From Pyrinomonadaceae bacterium (GTDB lineage Bacteria; Acidobacteriota; Blastocatellia; Pyrinomonadales; Pyrinomonadaceae): a DNA stretch of 36,452 bases. Shown piece after piece: positions 1-9,820 of this stretch (position 1 is the stretch's first letter; every line of letters begins with the position of its first letter). Location: contig JAVEEA010000101.1 of the NCBI GenBank assembly GCA_030840675.1, positions 1 through 36,452 on the forward strand, read 5' to 3'. The position numbers and the translations under genes are program-made. The notes under the pieces were generated by a model, which saw only the letters and a list, made by a program, of their open reading frames with translations, was not told the origin of the DNA and searched no databases.

Positions 1-1550
1 GAGTCGTACTCAATCTCATCCTGAATAAACTGAAAACCCGGCAAGCCAATGGCGTCGAACGACAGGTGATCGGTGCCGCCGGTGTTGGCAATCGAGAGTG
101 TCGCCGCACCCAAATCGCGAAACGGCACCAGCCACTGGCGAAACAATGATCGGACAGACTCGTTCCCCTGGAGATAAACGCCGCGAATCTTGCCGGTACC
201 GTTATCGAGGTTGAAGTACGAATCAAACTTTTCATACTCGGGTTTGGTGACGAGCACACTGGCTCCGGCATTCGCGGGAGTGCCGCCCGTTGCCGCCGGC
301 GGTTCGAGCTTGCCGAAATGTTCCGCAACGTAAGCTCTCGATCCGAGCAAGCCCTGTTCTTCCCCGGTCCACAAGGCAATTCTAATTGTGCGTCGCGGCT
401 TGAGGTTGAGTGCCTGGAGAATTCGCACTGCTTCCATCCCCACCGCTACTCCCGCCCCATTGTCAGTCGCGCCCGTGCCTGCATGCCAGGAGTCAAGATG
501 GCCGCCCAGCATTACTACTTCGTCCTTAAGATCGCTGCCGGGTATTTCGGCAATGGTGTTGTAGGCCATCGGGTCAGCTTCCTGCCAGTCCACGGCCAGG
601 TCAACCGTAAGCTTCACTCGTTCGCCCGCCTCGATCATGCGCACGATGCGATTGTAGTGTTCGACCGCGAGTACCAACTGCGGCACAATCCTGGGCGACG
701 TCTTGTCGTACGACTGGATTAGCCGCGGCGCGTTGGCTCCGAAGGATTCCTCGGTGACCGGTTGTGGCACCGTCGCGGACTGCACGAAGATTGTGCCGCC
801 GTCACCAGCACGACTCGGATCAATCAAGACCGCCGCGCCTTCGTTCTGGAAAAATAAATACTTCCGCATGGAAAAAATCTGCGCCGCGCGAAACTCCGGG
901 CCAAAGCGGCGCTGGCCGCCAGTGCGCGGCTCCGGCGCATCGGCGAGCGTCAACAACTCCTTATCGTCGAGTCGGGTGCCCATTGGTTCGAAGCGCGCTT
1001 TCACTTCACGCATCTTTCCGGTCAACACGATCGCGCCTTTTAGTTTGCCTTTGAAACGCTGGAGGTCGGCCTCGTCTTTAGCATCAACGTAAACGACGTC
1101 TCCGGTGTAGGGACCGTTGGTTCCGGGCGACCAGGCTTTCGGATACGCAATCAACGGAATGTCGAGCGGCTCGGAAACCTGCGCCGAAAACCTCTTCAAG
1201 GTCCAGCCACGGCCGAAAGGTCCCCACGCCTCGAGGTGCGCATTCTGCAAGCCAAACTTCGCGAGTTGATCGCGCGTCCACTCGTTCGAGCGTTTCATTC
1301 CCGGCGACGCAGTCAGACGTGGACCGATGACGTCGCTAAGGTAACTAAGCGTCTGCATCACCTGCGAACGATTGCTGCCCTCATCTTTGATGCGTTCGAT
1401 GGGATCGTTGGGATCAATTGCCGGGACGGTAGTTTGGGTCGTTCCGGCCGGCGCGCCTGTCGGTGGCGACGTTGCTTGTTGCGCAAAGGTCAAGATCGGC
1501 GAGACAAGGAAAATCAAAAGCAGCACGAAGCTGCTGGTGCGTCTTAACAT
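1..1550 (-). CDS. M28 family metallopeptidase (carboxypeptidase Q-like), C-terminus cut by window edge
   Basis: Reverse-strand reading from ATG at 1550: signal peptide [25 protein letters not shown], then [30 protein letters not shown] and [15 protein letters not shown], typical of M28 zinc peptidases; open to base 1. Confidence 0.9.
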   Translation of the reverse strand, partial: MLRRTSSFVLLLIFLVSPILTFAQQATSPPTGAPAGTTQTTVPAIDPNDPIERIKDEGSNRSQVMQTLSYLSDVIGPRLTASPGMKRSNEWTRDQLAKFGLQNAHLEAWGPFGRGWTLKRFSAQVSEPLDIPLIAYPKAWSPGTNGPYTGDVVYVDAKDEADLQRFKGKLKGAIVLTGKMREVKARFEPMGTRLDDKELLTLADAPEPRTGGQRRFGPEFRAAQIFSMRKYLFFQNEGAAVLIDPSRAGDGGTIFVQSATVPQPVTEESFGANAPRLIQSYDKTSPRIVPQLVLAVEHYNRIVRMIEAGERVKLTVDLAVDWQEADPMAYNTIAEIPGSDLKDEVVMLGGHLDSWHAGTGATDNGAGVAVGMEAVRILQALNLKPRRTIRIALWTGEEQGLLGSRAYVAEHFGKLEPPAATGGTPANAGASVLVTKPEYEKFDSYFNLDNGTGKIRGVYLQGNESVRSLFRQWLVPFRDLGAATLSIANTGGTDHLSFDAIGLPGFQFIQDEIEYD

Positions 1551-1704
1551 TCTTACTCTCCTCTGGTTTTAAGAATTGCGTTCAGGGCCGGACCAGGTAC
1601 GCGTTGAAATAACGCGAAATCAAATTTCAGTACCACAGAACATAGGTGTCGCGTCGTCGCCGAAAGCGCGTTATGTTCTCACTGAGATAGCACTGAGGTA
1701 AAAC

Positions 1705-4245
1705 TCAGGCCCGCTTCGCTTTCTTTGTGCTGGCGACCTTCGGCTTCGTCTTTGGCTTCTCATCGTCGGCGGCGTTGGAGCTGTACCCACAATCCTCGAC
1801 TGCGCAGTGGCGGAAGGTGCCTTGCTTCTTCGTGGTCTTTTCGAGCAGGAAAGGCGCATGGCATTTGGGACATTCTTCCAGCACCGGCTTGTCCCAGTAG
1901 ACCCGATCGCAGTCAGGATACTTTTCGCAGCCATAGAAAACTTTGCCACGCTTCGACTTTTTCACTACCAGATCACCTTCGCAACCTGGCCGCGTACACT
2001 TCACTCCGGTCGACTCCTGCTTGATATATTTGCACTTGGGATAGTTTGAGCAGGAGACAAACTCGCCGAAGCGTCCGAAGCGTCGAACCAGTTGCGCGCC
2101 GTCAACCGGACACTTTTCGTCTAAAGGCACCGGCGCCGGAGCCGCGACTCCGCTCTTGGCAATCTTGCGAATGTTGCGGCACTCGGGATAGCCGGTGCAG
2201 CCCAGGAATGGACCAAAGCGCCCGCGCTTGAGCTGCATCGGTTTATCGCACAACTCGCAAATCTCAGGTTCCGCAGTCTCCGCGGCGCCGCCAGCCGCGT
2301 CAGTTCCCGCGGCGCCGCCGTTCGTCTCCGCTTTGGGTTGGGCATCACGCGTGGCGCCGCAATTAAGACACTTGAGATATTTCCCGAAGCGCCCGCGCTT
2401 CCGCACCATCCCCTTGGTCTCACACTTGAGACAGACCTCTTCGGTTGGCAACTCCTCGTCCTTGATGCGCTTGGTGTACTCGGTGAACGCGATCAGGTCG
2501 AGGGAAAATTTGTCATAAAACTCATGCAGCGCGTCGGTCCACTTGAGTTTACCCTCTTCAACGCTGTCCAACTCTTCCTCCATGCGCGCCGTGTAGGTCT
2601 CATTAAAGAGATCCGCGAACCCGCCCTCGATCAGCAGATCGTTCACGGTTTTTCCTAACTCGGTGGGATGGAAACGTCCTTCGAGTTTTTCCACGTACTC
2701 ACGCGCCAGGATCGTCGTCATGATCGCGGCGTAGGTTGACGGCCGGCCGATTCCCTTTTCTTCCAGGGCCTTCACGAGGGTTGCTTCCGTGAAGCGAGGC
2801 GGAGGATCCGTAAAATGCTGTTCGGGCGTGATCTGATTGAGAGCGAGCGTTTCACCTTTTTCAACCGGCGGCAGGGTCCGCTCGGCCTCTTCATCTTCCT
2901 CGGATTTTTCGTCGCGGCCTTCCTGATACAACTTCAGGAAGCCGTCAAACTTTTGCACTGAACCAGTCGCGCGAAAGATAAAACGCCCGGCGCCGATGTC
3001 GATCGTCGTTTGATCGAACAAGGCGGGGGTCATCTGTGACGCCACTGAACGCTGCCAGATTAGCCGGTAAAGCCGAAGCTCGTCGTTGTTCAAATAGCTG
3101 GCGAGCGATTCGGGAGTGCGCGCCACATCGGTGGGACGAATCGCTTCGTGCGCATCCTGCGCGTCCTTCTTCGAGCGATAGTGAATTGCTTTCTCAGGCA
3201 GGTAGGCAGCGCCGTATTGCTTGCTGACAAACTCACGCACTTCAGCCAGGGCCGCATCGGAAACGCGCGTCGAGTCGGTTCGCATATAGGTGATTAACCC
3301 GACTGAGCCTTCCGCGCCCAGCTCAATTCCTTCATAAAGTTTCTGCGCCACCATCATCGTGCGCTTCACGGCCCAGCCGAGCTTGCGTGCTGCCTCCTGC
3401 TGTAACTTTGAAGTGATGAAGGGCGGTACCGGGTTACGTTTACGCTCCTTCCGGGTTACTTCATTAACAACAAACGTTTGCTGATTGGCTTCGGTGACCA
3501 GTTGAGTCGCCAGGTTTTCGTCGTTGATGAGAATTTCGCCGCGCTTGACGTCCTGATCGAAACCACCAGTCTTGACTGTCTGTTCGCCGACTTTGAAAAG
3601 TCGCGCGTCAAACGTTGGCGGCAGGTGGGCCGCGAGTCTGGCCGCGATGGACCAATATTCGGTTTTGACGAACCGTTCGATTTCGCGTTCCCGTTCGACC
3701 ACCATCCTGAGCGCTACTGACTGCACCCGTCCCGCGCTCAGCTTTCCGCCGACCGTGCGACACAGGAGCGGCGACACTTTGTAACCAACCAGGCGATCGA
3801 GCACGCGCCGCGCCTGTTGCGAGTCGACCAGGTTTTGATCGATCTGCTTCGGGTGTTCGAAAGCTTCGTTGACCGCGCGCTTCGTGATCTCATTAAACAT
3901 CACGCGGAAGGTGGCCTTGGCCGGCCGCTTCGGTACGATTTCCTCGGCCAGGTGCTGACAAATCGCTTCGCCTTCCCGGTCCGGGTCAGCGGCGAAGTAG
4001 ATGGTGTCCGCAATTTTCGCGGCGGCCTTCAACTCCGCGACGATCCGCTTGTTGTTCCGCTTCCGGGTATCGGGAATTACTTCGTAGGTCGGTTTGAAAT
4101 CGTCATCGACGTCAACCCCCAGTCCTTTGGCGGGCAGATCTTTGATGTGGCCTATCGAGGCCTTCACCAGATAGTCCTTCCCTAAATATTTATTGATCGT
4201 TTTCGCCTTCGCCGGCGATTCCACTATTACTAAATTTTTTGCCAT
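1705..4245 (-). CDS. topA: DNA topoisomerase I, with several C-terminal zinc-ribbon modules
   Basis: MAKNLVIVESPAKAKTINKYLG N-terminus, YMRTDSTRVSD active-site region, five Cys-rich CxxC...C modules at the C-terminus, Lys/Ala tail. Confidence 0.98.
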   Translation of the reverse strand: MAKNLVIVESPAKAKTINKYLGKDYLVKASIGHIKDLPAKGLGVDVDDDFKPTYEVIPDTRKRNNKRIVAELKAAAKIADTIYFAADPDREGEAICQHLAEEIVPKRPAKATFRVMFNEITKRAVNEAFEHPKQIDQNLVDSQQARRVLDRLVGYKVSPLLCRTVGGKLSAGRVQSVALRMVVEREREIERFVKTEYWSIAARLAAHLPPTFDARLFKVGEQTVKTGGFDQDVKRGEILINDENLATQLVTEANQQTFVVNEVTRKERKRNPVPPFITSKLQQEAARKLGWAVKRTMMVAQKLYEGIELGAEGSVGLITYMRTDSTRVSDAALAEVREFVSKQYGAAYLPEKAIHYRSKKDAQDAHEAIRPTDVARTPESLASYLNNDELRLYRLIWQRSVASQMTPALFDQTTIDIGAGRFIFRATGSVQKFDGFLKLYQEGRDEKSEEDEEAERTLPPVEKGETLALNQITPEQHFTDPPPRFTEATLVKALEEKGIGRPSTYAAIMTTILAREYVEKLEGRFHPTELGKTVNDLLIEGGFADLFNETYTARMEEELDSVEEGKLKWTDALHEFYDKFSLDLIAFTEYTKRIKDEELPTEEVCLKCETKGMVRKRGRFGKYLKCLNCGATRDAQPKAETNGGAAGTDAAGGAAETAEPEICELCDKPMQLKRGRFGPFLGCTGYPECRNIRKIAKSGVAAPAPVPLDEKCPVDGAQLVRRFGRFGEFVSCSNYPKCKYIKQESTGVKCTRPGCEGDLVVKKSKRGKVFYGCEKYPDCDRVYWDKPVLEECPKCHAPFLLEKTTKKQGTFRHCAVEDCGYSSNAADDEKPKTKPKVASTKKAKRA

Positions 4246-4280
4246 CTATTTACTATTCACTATTCACGACTACTAATCGT

Positions 4281-5414
4281 TCACATCTTCCGCACGAAAC
4301 ACTTGCCCGGCAGCGCCCGCACCAAGTCGCGCATTTCCAAAGTGAGCAGCGCCGCGGTCAGGTCCGTTATGCTTAGGCTACTCCCATCTACCAGCGCGTC
4401 AATGTGCGCGGGGTTGTCCGGCGAAAGCAACCTAAAAACTGACTGCTCAAAACCCGTCAAACCCGGCGGCACAAACGAAAGCTGATCCGCCAGCGACTTC
4501 TCTTTCTTCTTCTCCCCAAGCGGCGGCGGCAAAAGCTTCGCCGCGATCTGCGGCGGCAGTTCCGCGGCCACGTCCTGCCATTGCTGAATCAGCTTCGCCC
4601 CGGCGCCTTTGATCAGGTAGTTAGTGCCAAACGAGTTGCGCGACGTAATGTTACCCGGCACCGCAAACACTTCCCGATTCTGCTCAATCGCGAGCCGCGC
4701 CGTTATCAATGACCCCGAGTTCTCGGCCGCCTCCACCACTATCACGCCGAGACTCAGCCCGCTAATGATGCGGTTCCGGTAAGGAAAGTTTTCCGAGACC
4801 GGCGGAGTGGTCAAGGGAAACTGCGAAACGATCGCACCGCCGGCTTCCAGCAGTTCGTCAGCGAGCTTTTTATGATCGCGCGGATAGACCTGGTCGAGGC
4901 CCGTGCCGATCACGGCAATCGTGCGGCCGTGTCCTTGAATCGCACCACGATGGGCCGCCGCGTCGATGCCGCGAGCAAAACCGGAGACGATCGTCACGCC
5001 GCGTTGCGCCAGGTCTCGCGCCAACATCGAAGCGGCGTTCAGTCCATAGGTCGAACAACGACGCGAACCGACAACTGCGACACAGGGTTGTTCCAGGCAT
5101 TCCGTCCAGGCGCCTCTGACATAGAGCACAATCGGCGGGTCATAGATCTCTCTTAATAAGGAGGGATAGACACCGTCGTCGAGTAACAGGATGTCGCCGC
5201 CCAGTTTCCGGACGTTCTCCAGTTCCACTTCAGCCTGGTCGTGATGGTCACGAGCAATGATGCTGTCGACCGCTTCCGGCAGCAGTCGCACTCTTTCGAG
5301 TTCGACCCGCGTCGCCCGGTAGACGGCTTCCGCCGATCCAAAACGCTCGAGTAGCTTGGCAGCGGCGCGAGGTCCGACGCCCGGGGTCATATTGAGGGCC
5401 ACCCATTCCTTCAT
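4281..5414 (-). CDS. dprA: DNA-processing protein DprA (Smf)
   Basis: VAVVGSRRCSTYGLNAASMLARDLAQRGVTIVSGFARGIDAAAHRGAI...; start taken at internal Met MKEWVALNMTPGVG rather than the ORF-track start at 5459. Confidence 0.95.
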   Translation of the reverse strand: MKEWVALNMTPGVGPRAAAKLLERFGSAEAVYRATRVELERVRLLPEAVDSIIARDHHDQAEVELENVRKLGGDILLLDDGVYPSLLREIYDPPIVLYVRGAWTECLEQPCVAVVGSRRCSTYGLNAASMLARDLAQRGVTIVSGFARGIDAAAHRGAIQGHGRTIAVIGTGLDQVYPRDHKKLADELLEAGGAIVSQFPLTTPPVSENFPYRNRIISGLSLGVIVVEAAENSGSLITARLAIEQNREVFAVPGNITSRNSFGTNYLIKGAGAKLIQQWQDVAAELPPQIAAKLLPPPLGEKKKEKSLADQLSFVPPGLTGFEQSVFRLLSPDNPAHIDALVDGSSLSITDLTAALLTLEMRDLVRALPGKCFVRKM

Positions 5415-5511
5415 TGCCGATGTCCGATTGTCGATTGTCGATTGCCGTTTACGAATCACTCGCTGGTCGGCTGTTTCCGAATTGCCAACTGCAAACTTTC
5501 CTCAATCGTGG

Positions 5512-5610
5512 TGGCGGAGGCGTGTAGGAATCGAACCTACCTGAGCCTGTTCTCACAGTCTCACTGACGGTTTTGAAGACCGCGCCATTCACCAGAACAG
5601 ATTCGCCTCC
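5512..5610 (-). tRNA. selC: tRNA-Sec (anticodon UCA), 99 nt including encoded GCCA end
   Basis: Reverse complement GGAGGCGAATCTGTTCTGGTGAATGGCGCGGTCTTCAAAACCGTCAGTGAGACTGTGAGAACAGGCTCAGGTAGGTTCGATTCCTACACGCCTCCGCCA: 6-bp D-stem (CTGTTC/GAATGG) with 4-nt loop, CTTCAAA anticodon loop, long variable arm (TGAGaCTGT/ACAGgCTCA), GTAGG/CCTAC T-arm. Confidence 0.95.
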
Positions 5611-5802
5611 ACACATACCGCCGACTTCGGAGCGAAACCCTACGCGCCAAACTGCGAGCCTGTCAAGCAAGCTTCAGGAACCCCCACTCGCGGAATGATG
5701 CCGAAACTCTTCAAGTGCCCTCAGGGGATGCGGACGGGATGTCTGCGCTCCCATCTGCCGCTGAACTTGACTGAAATACTCCGCCGAAGTTATCCTATTT
5801 TT

Positions 5803-5824
5803 CCCGAACGAACGTTCGAACGGG
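5803..5824. promoter_or_regulatory. Candidate TetR-family operator upstream of boxC
   Basis: CCCGAACGAACGTTCGAACGGG: central perfect CGAACGTTCG palindrome and outer CCCG/CGGG arms, about 77 bp upstream of boxC ATG; a TetR gene lies in the same cluster. Confidence 0.55.
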
Positions 5825-5900
5825 CAGTAATAAATTGCAAAAGAGGCCGAGAATCCGCAATTCCAGCGCGACGCGCGCAGGCGGTACTCAAGAGGACTGC

Positions 5901-7592
5901 ATGATCAACTTTCAAACGTCACCCGAGCAATACAAACATTGGAAACTGTCCGTCGCCGGTAACGTCGCCACCCTAACCATGGACGTCCAGGAGGATGCCA
6001 CCCTCGCCGAAGGGTACAAGCTCAAGCTCAATTCGTATGATCTCGGCGTCGACATCGAACTCGCGGACGCCATTCAGCGACTTCGGTTTGAACAGCCGCA
6101 GGTAAAGGTTGTCGTCCTCACCAGTCTCAAGCCGCGCATCTTTTGCGCGGGCGCGAATATCTACATGCTTGGCACCTCGTCACACGCGTTCAAAGTTAAC
6201 TTCTGCAAATTTACCAACGAGACCCGCTGCGCCATCGAAGACGACTCGCATCATTCCGGCCGTCGTTATGTCGCGGCGCTCAACGGCACCGCTTCCGGCG
6301 GAGGCTACGAACTCGCCATCGCCTGCGACGAAATCTATCTGGTCGACGACGGCAACTCAGCCATTTCCCTGCCCGAGGTTCCCTTGCTGGGAGTGTTGCC
6401 GGGCACAGGTGGGCTGACGCGCCTGGTCGACAAACGAAAAGTTCGCCGCGACCGCGCCGATGTTTTCTCGACCTTGGCCGAAGGCCTTAAGGGGAAACGC
6501 GCGCAAGAGTGGGGACTGATTGACGGTTATTTCCCGACTAGTAAGTTTCAGCAGGCGATCGACGCACGCGTCGCCGAACTCTCCGGCGTAACCCAAACTG
6601 GTAGTTTGCATGGCGATGCGAAGTCTCTCGATCCGGCTGGAAGCGATGCGCCGCAAACTGACAGTTTGCTTTACGGAATTAAACTTAACCCGCTCGAAAA
6701 AGAGTTGCAGCCGGCCGGTGTCTCCTACAAATACGTGACCGTCGTTTTCAATCGCGAACAGCGTTACGCGGATCTCACCGTGAAGGGACCGGCGGCTGAC
6801 TTGCCGACCGCGCCCGACGAAATTCAGAAACTCGGCGACGCCTACTGGCCGTTGCGAGCCTATCGCGAGTTGGACGATGCGCTGCTCCACCTGCGTGTTA
6901 ACGAACCGGAGATCGGCCTCGTATGCGTCCGCACTCAGGGCGACATCAATGCTGTGCTGGCTGTGGACAAAACCCTCGCCGCCAACCAGGACCACTGGCT
7001 GGTGCGTGAAATTCTGCTTTACCTGGCGCGCGTACTCCGCCGGCTCGACCTGACCGCGAAAAGCTTTTTTGCGATCGTGGAACCGGGCAGTTGTTTCGCG
7101 GGCAACCTGCTTGAACTGTTGCTAGCTTCTGACCGCAGCTACATGCTGAACAGCGACGATGACGCCATTCGGTTGGCCGTCAGCGAATTGAACTCTGGTA
7201 ATTTCGTGATGAGCAACGGCCTGACCCGGCTGCAATCACGTTTTCTGCGTGCACCGGAAAAAGTCGATCAAGTGCTCGCTCACGCAGCAGCGTTCACTGC
7301 CGCAGAGGCGGACCAGGCAGGACTGATAACTTTTGCGCCCGACGATCTTGACTGGGAAGACGAGATTCGTGTGGCGATCGAAGAACGCACGTCGCTATCG
7401 CCGGATGCACTGACGGGCATGGAAGCGTCGCTGCGGTTCGCTGGTCCCGAAACGATGGACACAAAAATCTTTGGTCGTTTGACTGCCTGGCAAAACTGGA
7501 TCTTTCAACGACCAAACGCGGTCGGCCCCGAAGGCGCACTAACTAATTACGGCAAACCAACCCAAGCAAAATTTGACTTTAAGAGAACCTGA
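5901..7592 (+). CDS. boxC: Benzoyl-CoA-dihydrodiol lyase / 2,3-epoxybenzoyl-CoA dihydrolase (BoxC)
   Basis: MINFQTSPEQYKHWKLSVAGNVATLTMDVQEDATLAEGYKLKLNSYDLGVDIELADAIQRLRFEQPQVKVVVLTS..., double crotonase-fold protein with BoxC N-terminus; start moved to ATG 5901. Confidence 0.93.
   Translation: MINFQTSPEQYKHWKLSVAGNVATLTMDVQEDATLAEGYKLKLNSYDLGVDIELADAIQRLRFEQPQVKVVVLTSLKPRIFCAGANIYMLGTSSHAFKVNFCKFTNETRCAIEDDSHHSGRRYVAALNGTASGGGYELAIACDEIYLVDDGNSAISLPEVPLLGVLPGTGGLTRLVDKRKVRRDRADVFSTLAEGLKGKRAQEWGLIDGYFPTSKFQQAIDARVAELSGVTQTGSLHGDAKSLDPAGSDAPQTDSLLYGIKLNPLEKELQPAGVSYKYVTVVFNREQRYADLTVKGPAADLPTAPDEIQKLGDAYWPLRAYRELDDALLHLRVNEPEIGLVCVRTQGDINAVLAVDKTLAANQDHWLVREILLYLARVLRRLDLTAKSFFAIVEPGSCFAGNLLELLLASDRSYMLNSDDDAIRLAVSELNSGNFVMSNGLTRLQSRFLRAPEKVDQVLAHAAAFTAAEADQAGLITFAPDDLDWEDEIRVAIEERTSLSPDALTGMEASLRFAGPETMDTKIFGRLTAWQNWIFQRPNAVGPEGALTNYGKPTQAKFDFKRT
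6594..6669. repeat. In-CDS pair of GCAAACT-nnn-AGTTTGC palindromes inside boxC
   Basis: CAAACTGGTAGTTTGC (6594-6609) and GCAAACTGACAGTTTGC (6653-6669), same motif as intergenic copies in this window. Confidence 0.8.
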
Positions 7593-7596
7593 GGCT

Positions 7597-7663
7597 GGCA
7601 GCGCAGGCATCCTGTCGGCAGCGAGTGCGAAGCGCGACCGACCGGCAAGGTATCAGCGCTCCC
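7597..7663. repeat. Imperfect inverted-repeat element between boxC and boxB
   Basis: GGCAGCGCAGGCATCCTGTCGG (7597-7618) and CCGGCAAGGTATCAGCGCTCCC (7642-7663) form imperfect arms (about 16/22). Confidence 0.5.
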
Positions 7664-7672
7664 AGGATAATA

Positions 7673-9070
7673 ATGAATTTAAACGAACGCATTCCCAACA
7701 ACGTTAACCTTTCGGAAGACAAGAAACTCCAGCGCGCGCTGGAAAAGTGGCTGCCAAACTTTCTTGACTGGTGGCAAGAGATGGGGCCCGACGGGTTTCA
7801 GCAGAAGGACGTCTATCTGCGCACCGCCATCAGTGTCGAGCCTGACGGTTGGGCCAACTTCGATTTCGTCAAAATGCCTGACTATCGTTGGGGCATTTTC
7901 CTCAAGCCTGCCGCCCCCGACGCGAAGATTGGTTTCGGCGACAACCGCGGCCAACCGGCTTACCAGGAAGTGCCGGGAGAATTTCGCAATGCGTTGCGCC
8001 GCATCATCGTCACGCAGGGAGACACCGAACCGGCCTCAGTCGAACAACAACGCGAGCTCGGCAAGACCTGTCCTTCGCTCTACGATCTGCGCAACCTGTT
8101 TCAAGTGAACGTCGAAGAAGGTCGCCACCTCTGGGCCATGGTCTACCTGCTGCAACGTTACTTCGGACGCGACGGTCGCGATGAAGCCGATGGCTTGCTC
8201 GAGCGTCGCAGCGGCAATCCTGACAAGCCGCGCATACTTGAGGCCTTCAACCAGCCCTGCGATGATTGGTTAAACTTTTTCTGCTTCACGATGTTTACCG
8301 ATCGCGATGGCAAGTATCAGCTCTCGGCGCTCGCCGAGTCCGGCTTCGAGCCACTCGCGCGCACCTGCCAGTTTATGTTGACTGAAGAAGCGCATCATAT
8401 GTTTGTGGGTGACACCGGTCTCAATCGGGTGGTGAAGCGTACCGCACAACTGATGAAGCAAGGCGACGTGCGCGAGCGCGGCGGCATTCCACTGGACATC
8501 ATTCAGAAGCACATCAATTTCTGGTTCAGCTATTCACTCGATCTCTTTGGCGGCGAAATCAGTTCAAACGCGGCGGACTTTTTTGCGGCAGGACTGAAAG
8601 GACGTTACAAGGAACAGGAGCAGTATCAGGACCACATTGTTGCGGAGCAAAACTTTACGATGAAGGTGGTCGCGGATGGCCAGCTGAAAGATCGCGACGT
8701 GGCGATGCGTAATGCGCTCAACGAGGTGTTGCGCGGCGAGTATGTCAAAGACTGCGAGAAAGGCTTGGCGCGCTGGAACAAATCACTCGCCGATGAAGGC
8801 CTCAGTGAGCGGCTCTACATTCCCAACGCGCGTTTCCATCGCCATGTCGGGGAATACGCCGGTCATAGTTTTGACATTCAGGGAAACTTAATTTCGGCGG
8901 CGGAGTTTGAGTCAGGAAAAACCGACTGGTTGCCGTCGCTGGCGGACCGCGAATACGTTCGTAGCCTGATGCACCCGATAGTCGAACCCGGCAAGATCGC
9001 CAATTGGATTGCGCCGCCGGCAACCGGAATCAAGGGCAAGCCATTCGAGTTTGAATACGTAAGGTTGTAG
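7673..9070 (+). CDS. boxB: Benzoyl-CoA 2,3-epoxidase oxygenase subunit BoxB
   Basis: MNLNERIPNNVNLSEDKKLQRALEKWLPNFLDWWQEMGPDGFQQKDVYLRTAISVEPDGWANFDFVKMPDYRWGIFL..., di-iron ligand-like LTEEAHHMFVG; ATG at 7673. Confidence 0.96.
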   Translation: MNLNERIPNNVNLSEDKKLQRALEKWLPNFLDWWQEMGPDGFQQKDVYLRTAISVEPDGWANFDFVKMPDYRWGIFLKPAAPDAKIGFGDNRGQPAYQEVPGEFRNALRRIIVTQGDTEPASVEQQRELGKTCPSLYDLRNLFQVNVEEGRHLWAMVYLLQRYFGRDGRDEADGLLERRSGNPDKPRILEAFNQPCDDWLNFFCFTMFTDRDGKYQLSALAESGFEPLARTCQFMLTEEAHHMFVGDTGLNRVVKRTAQLMKQGDVRERGGIPLDIIQKHINFWFSYSLDLFGGEISSNAADFFAAGLKGRYKEQEQYQDHIVAEQNFTMKVVADGQLKDRDVAMRNALNEVLRGEYVKDCEKGLARWNKSLADEGLSERLYIPNARFHRHVGEYAGHSFDIQGNLISAAEFESGKTDWLPSLADREYVRSLMHPIVEPGKIANWIAPPATGIKGKPFEFEYVRL

Positions 9071-9106
9071 TTGGCGGCTGCGCTCTTAGTGGCAGGGCTC
9101 TCAGCT

Positions 9107-9796
9107 ATGCAAGATTTTACAAAACACGATCAAAAGTTGGAGTTCATACTCCGCAACGCGGCGCGTATTTTTGCCGAGAAGAATTACCACTCCACCACCA
9201 TGCGCGACATCTCGCGCGCCACCGGCGTCAGTCTCGCGGGCCTGTATCACTACTGCAAGTCGAAAGAGGAACTGCTTTTTCTGATCCAGGATAATTGCTT
9301 CGGGCGGGTTCATGAACGACTCGCGGAGCGGCTGTTGGAAGCAACCGATCCGTTTGCGAAGTTGCGCATCTTCATTGAAAACCATCTCTCGTTCTTTGCC
9401 GCGAACATGGCCGAGATGAAGGTCTTGTCGCACGAGGCCGACTCGTTGGACGGCGACTTGCACACTCACGTCTCCACGAAGAAGGATAAGTATACGAAGC
9501 TCGCGCGCACCATCCTCAAAGAGATCCAATACCAGCCGGGATCGGGGGCTCAAATTGATCTGACAGTCGCCACCTATGCGCTCTTCGGTATGATGAACTG
9601 GATCTATAACTGGTATGACCCGCAGGGAAAACTGAAAGTCACGGAGCTGGTTGACAACGTGACTCGTCTTTTTCTGCATGGCTTCGTTGGCGGATTGCAC
9701 GCGGAAGCACTAAACTTCGCCCCGAAAACCATGACTGAGCCGCTGAGCGTCTGGCGCGGTACGTTAGCGAGCGACAGTCAGAACCAGCCACGTTAG
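9107..9796 (+). CDS. TetR family transcriptional regulator
   Basis: FILRNAARIFAEKNYHSTTMRDISRATGVSLAGLYHYCKSKEELLF helix-turn-helix signature; ATG at 9107. Confidence 0.92.
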   Translation: MQDFTKHDQKLEFILRNAARIFAEKNYHSTTMRDISRATGVSLAGLYHYCKSKEELLFLIQDNCFGRVHERLAERLLEATDPFAKLRIFIENHLSFFAANMAEMKVLSHEADSLDGDLHTHVSTKKDKYTKLARTILKEIQYQPGSGAQIDLTVATYALFGMMNWIYNWYDPQGKLKVTELVDNVTRLFLHGFVGGLHAEALNFAPKTMTEPLSVWRGTLASDSQNQPR

Positions 9797-9820
9797 TGGG
9801 TGGTCAATAAAGGAGTCGGT

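Noticed and set aside
318-1572. Plus-strand ORFs at 318, 703, 764, 1236 and 1372
   Set aside because: All lie antisense to the M28 peptidase reading, which continues to base 1.
5449-5670. 73-aa minus-strand ORF over the tRNA gene
   Set aside because: Overlaps tRNA-Sec; no protein-family signal.
6357-6995. 212-aa minus-strand ORF inside boxC
   Set aside because: Antisense shadow ORF of a high-GC gene; boxC is the recognised reading.
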